Shown here: positions 34,330-36,364 of the stretch, piece after piece
How positions within the stretch are numbered: position 1 is the first letter of the stretch
Layout of the letters: every line of letters starts with the position of its first letter
Assembly (NCBI GenBank): GCA_913041945.1
Contig: CAJWIT010000011.1
Coordinates: 1-36,364, forward strand
DNA: 36,364 bases
Direction: 5' to 3'
Source: an uncultured Fidelibacterota bacterium
GTDB taxonomy: Bacteria; Fidelibacterota; Marinisomatia; Marinisomatales; UBA8229
Translations under genes and position numbers: made by a program
Notes under the pieces: model-generated
Seen by the model: the letters and a program-made list of their open reading frames with translations, nothing else
Database searches by the model: none
What the model was told of the DNA's origin: nothing

Positions 34330-34917
34330 ATGGGTAATAATCTAAAATCAGGATTGGGATACCTTATCCCGCTTGGGGCGGTAGTCGGTTTTGTTTTTGC
34401 GATATTAACAGGAAATTATTTATTAAGCATTATGTTTCCTCTTGTTGGCATACTAACATGGTTTCTATATATGATTATAATGCAGGTCACGGTGCCTGAT
34501 ATTATTGGAAATATAATTATAGGATTTGGAGGTCTTTTAACTGTTGGAATATTTCTGGTTTATGGCATCGAAACAAATATATTTGGTGGTTTTGAACTGA
34601 GTGGAGAGGGAACTGTATTTGCGTTTCTTGTACTTTTTTTTAGTGTCTTGACAGGGATGCTGTTTAATCGAGATGGAAGTGCCCAGGACGACTTATTAAC
34701 AGGCCGGGAAAAAGAGCTGATAGACAAAGCAATCGAGAGTTCGAAAGATGAAGAAAACCAAAAAGTGATTGTTATTAAGCAGGAGCAACAGCCACAAAAA
34801 GAAAAGAATGATCAACAAGAAGAACGTACACCATATTATGCATATCCTCCGGGATATGATTATTACGATGACTATTATGAAGATGAATACGAAGACGAAG
34901 AGGACGAGGAAGAATAA
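34330..34917 (+). CDS. Small membrane protein with Tyr/Asp/Glu-rich C-terminal tail
   Basis: ATG 34330 (195 residues) is chosen because AGAGGTG sits at 34317-34323; the frame also holds a GTG at 34321 inside that site. Four hydrophobic segments lie between about 5 and 115. The C-terminal part has a Lys/Gln-rich linker and ends in a highly acidic tyrosine-rich tail (YPPGYDYYDDYYEDEYEDEE). I do not recognise the family. The tail may be cytoplasmic and disordered. It is divergent from the lipid A operon. Confidence 0.7.
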   Translation: MGNNLKSGLGYLIPLGAVVGFVFAILTGNYLLSIMFPLVGILTWFLYMIIMQVTVPDIIGNIIIGFGGLLTVGIFLVYGIETNIFGGFELSGEGTVFAFLVLFFSVLTGMLFNRDGSAQDDLLTGREKELIDKAIESSKDEENQKVIVIKQEQQPQKEKNDQQEERTPYYAYPPGYDYYDDYYEDEYEDEEDEEE

Positions 34918-35181
34918 AGGAACATCCGGAGATATTTTGACAAAATTTACTTTTTCTTTTAGAGGGGTAAAATATATTCAGCGTTGAATCACCATAAAAA
35001 TCATGGATTAGGCTGTTGAATAATCTAACCTGAAGATTTTACAAAACAGATAATTTTATTTTTTACCTTTAATTTATTCTCACTCAGATCCCTCGCAGAG
35101 TGTCTTAAGTTAAAACAACAAATAATTGATTGATTTCCACTGGGGATACCATAATGTTTATTATTTAATTTACTATAAGTT

Positions 35182-36252
35182 TTGCGATTTTTAATTCTTG
35201 CTATCGTTTATTTTGGTCTAAATATAACCTTATATACTCAGTCATTTTCTATGAAGGGTCAGTTCTGGGCAAGTGGTTTGACCAGTAATGATGTACCAAA
35301 TGACCAATCACCCACCGAATCCACCCTAGGATACATTCCTACACTTTCACTGTTTAAAAACTTATCCAATAACCAATTGCTAGATATGGAATGGGCTTAT
35401 CGATTAGACAGAACTTATTCCGGTGGTTCTCTATTATATAACAATGAATCTCATCACCGTTACTGGGTACGTTATTCCAGTGATAAACTGGAAGCCCGAC
35501 TGGGATTGCAGAAAATTGTTTTTGGGCCATCCCAGATTTTACGTTCCCTGTCTTGGTTTGATACCATTGACTTGAGAGATCCCACAGGGCAGACGGATGG
35601 TGTGGAAGCATTCAGACTGCGAGGGTTCCCTTCCAATACTTTGTCTCTGTGGTCATGGGCAATCAATAATGATCAGGATACCCTTTCTTTTGGTTGGCGG
35701 GTAGAGCTTTCAACAAACCAGGGCGAGTGGGGTTTCACCTATCATCAGGATCCATCAAAATCTCTGCAGATGGCAGGTCAGGAGACCATACCTGATTTCG
35801 GTTCGCATAATCGTCTGGCTGTTGATTACCGCTATGATGGATTCATTGGATTTTGGAATGAGAGTGCTTTAATCAGTTCCGATGGATCTGATATCATAAT
35901 GGCTACAGTCGGAGCAGACTACACCCTGCCGATTGCCAATGGTCTCTTAGTCATGGCAGAATACATGTCCATTTCCAATAAATCTGATTCGGATGAATTA
36001 TCACAATCTTACACAGCACTCATGGCCAGCATGCCCCTTGGCATGGTACACCAGCTTATGTTCATATCGCAATTTGACTTGGAAGAGAACCGCAGTTATA
36101 ATTATTTGCGATGGAATAGTACTTATGATCATTATAGTTTAAACTTCATATTATCTATTAACCAAAAACGTGCTGATTACAATGAAGACCTACCTAGATC
36201 GCTGGTAGGTTTTGGAACTGGCTTACAATTTATGTTTATTTACAACCATTAA
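35182..36252 (+). CDS. Outer-membrane beta-barrel protein of unknown function
   Basis: The 356-residue frame starts at TTG 35182, as a stop lies at 35176-35178 and no ATG fits; no clear ribosome binding site is visible. The N-terminus is a signal peptide (FLILAIVYFGLNITLYTQS). The rest is made of alternating aromatic strands typical of a barrel (MEWAYRLDRTYSGGS, LEARLGLQKIVFGPSQILR, WFDTIDLRDPTGQTDGVEAF). The GLQ.I.FGP and DPTGQTDGV motifs resemble a conserved FCB-group barrel family whose function I cannot name. It is followed after 9 bases by an ABC transporter ATPase gene, so it may be the outer-membrane part of an export or lipoprotein-handling system. Confidence 0.75.
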   Translation: MRFLILAIVYFGLNITLYTQSFSMKGQFWASGLTSNDVPNDQSPTESTLGYIPTLSLFKNLSNNQLLDMEWAYRLDRTYSGGSLLYNNESHHRYWVRYSSDKLEARLGLQKIVFGPSQILRSLSWFDTIDLRDPTGQTDGVEAFRLRGFPSNTLSLWSWAINNDQDTLSFGWRVELSTNQGEWGFTYHQDPSKSLQMAGQETIPDFGSHNRLAVDYRYDGFIGFWNESALISSDGSDIIMATVGADYTLPIANGLLVMAEYMSISNKSDSDELSQSYTALMASMPLGMVHQLMFISQFDLEENRSYNYLRWNSTYDHYSLNFILSINQKRADYNEDLPRSLVGFGTGLQFMFIYNH

Positions 36253-36261
36253 GGAAAAAAG

Positions 36262-36364
36262 ATGGAAAATAACGCCGTCATTACTATAAATAATCTTATC
36301 AAGTGTTTTCCCGTTGGTGGTGATTTTTTCACCGCTCTCAAGGATATAGACCTGACCCTAAACA
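36262..36364 (+). CDS. ABC transporter ATP-binding protein, LolD/MacB type (3' end outside window)
   Basis: Starting at ATG 36262, with AAGGAA at 36251-36256, the frame stays open to the window end (34 codons). The visible N-terminus, VITINNLIKCFPVGGDFFTA followed by LKDIDLTL, is the standard opening of a LolD/MacB-like ATPase (A-loop aromatic Phe, then LKDI.L). The Walker A motif lies outside the window. It belongs to the same transcript as the barrel gene. Confidence 0.75.
   Translation, partial: MENNAVITINNLIKCFPVGGDFFTALKDIDLTLN

Noticed and set aside
34937-34973. TTGACA with a downstream TAAAAT as a promoter for the barrel gene
   Set aside because: The 25-base spacer is far too long for a normal sigma-70 promoter and the site is about 200 bases upstream.

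Overview
The window looks like a chromosomal stretch of a diderm (LPS-bearing) marine-type bacterium of the FCB supergroup. Lipid A genes (lpxB, lpxK), a TonB-dependent receptor with a carboxypeptidase-regulatory-like N-domain, paired ExbD proteins, an epsilon-proteobacterial/FCB-type succinate dehydrogenase or fumarate reductase with a single five-helix cytochrome b, and moderate-to-low GC all fit Candidatus Marinimicrobia (SAR406) or a close relative. That placement is from memory of gene content, not from a search. I see no rRNA, tRNA, CRISPR array, insertion sequence or integrase, and no gene-free stretch longer than about 300 bases.

Region 1 (1-4998, + strand) is the most unusual part. 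It is one operon that encodes the end of an outer-membrane/coiled-coil/TPR protein, a MotA stator, a MotB stator, a highly modified FliF-like ring protein and a FliG-like rotor protein, closed by a terminator. It is the torque-generating core of a flagellar motor with no rod, hook, filament, export or FliM/FliN genes in view. The FliF-like protein keeps only an RBM3-like part and carries a long coiled coil before its second membrane helix. This may be a flagellum-independent rotary machine.

Region 2 (5003-15004) holds pyruvate phosphate dikinase on the minus strand, then a plus-strand operon of a peptide ABC importer (binding lipoprotein and two permeases, no ATPases), a glutamate-cysteine ligase-like enzyme and a C26 gamma-glutamyl hydrolase, facing a gamma-glutamyltransferase whose stop codon overlaps the hydrolase stop. 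Together they suggest gamma-glutamyl peptide uptake and turnover.

Region 3 (15223-19267) has a small DUF2231-like membrane protein and the complex II operon (cytochrome b, flavoprotein, iron-sulfur protein) with overlapping genes.

Region 4 (19473-20097) is a small AT-rich pair of genes, one TerB-like. Region 5 (20308-27793, all minus strand) runs from a C-terminal processing protease through ExbB, two ExbD proteins and TonB to a TonB-dependent receptor and an overlapping beta-helix lipoprotein, which looks like a dedicated energised outer-membrane uptake system.

Region 6 (28006-30201) is a secreted protein of unknown function with a nearly perfect triple 93-bp repeat. Region 7 (30290-34182, minus strand) is a lipid A operon: a Gfo/Idh/MocA oxidoreductase, LpxB, a DUF374 acyltransferase and LpxK. 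Region 8 (34330-36364) has a small membrane protein with a Tyr/Asp/Glu tail, an outer-membrane barrel protein, and the start of an ABC transporter ATPase cut off by the window end.
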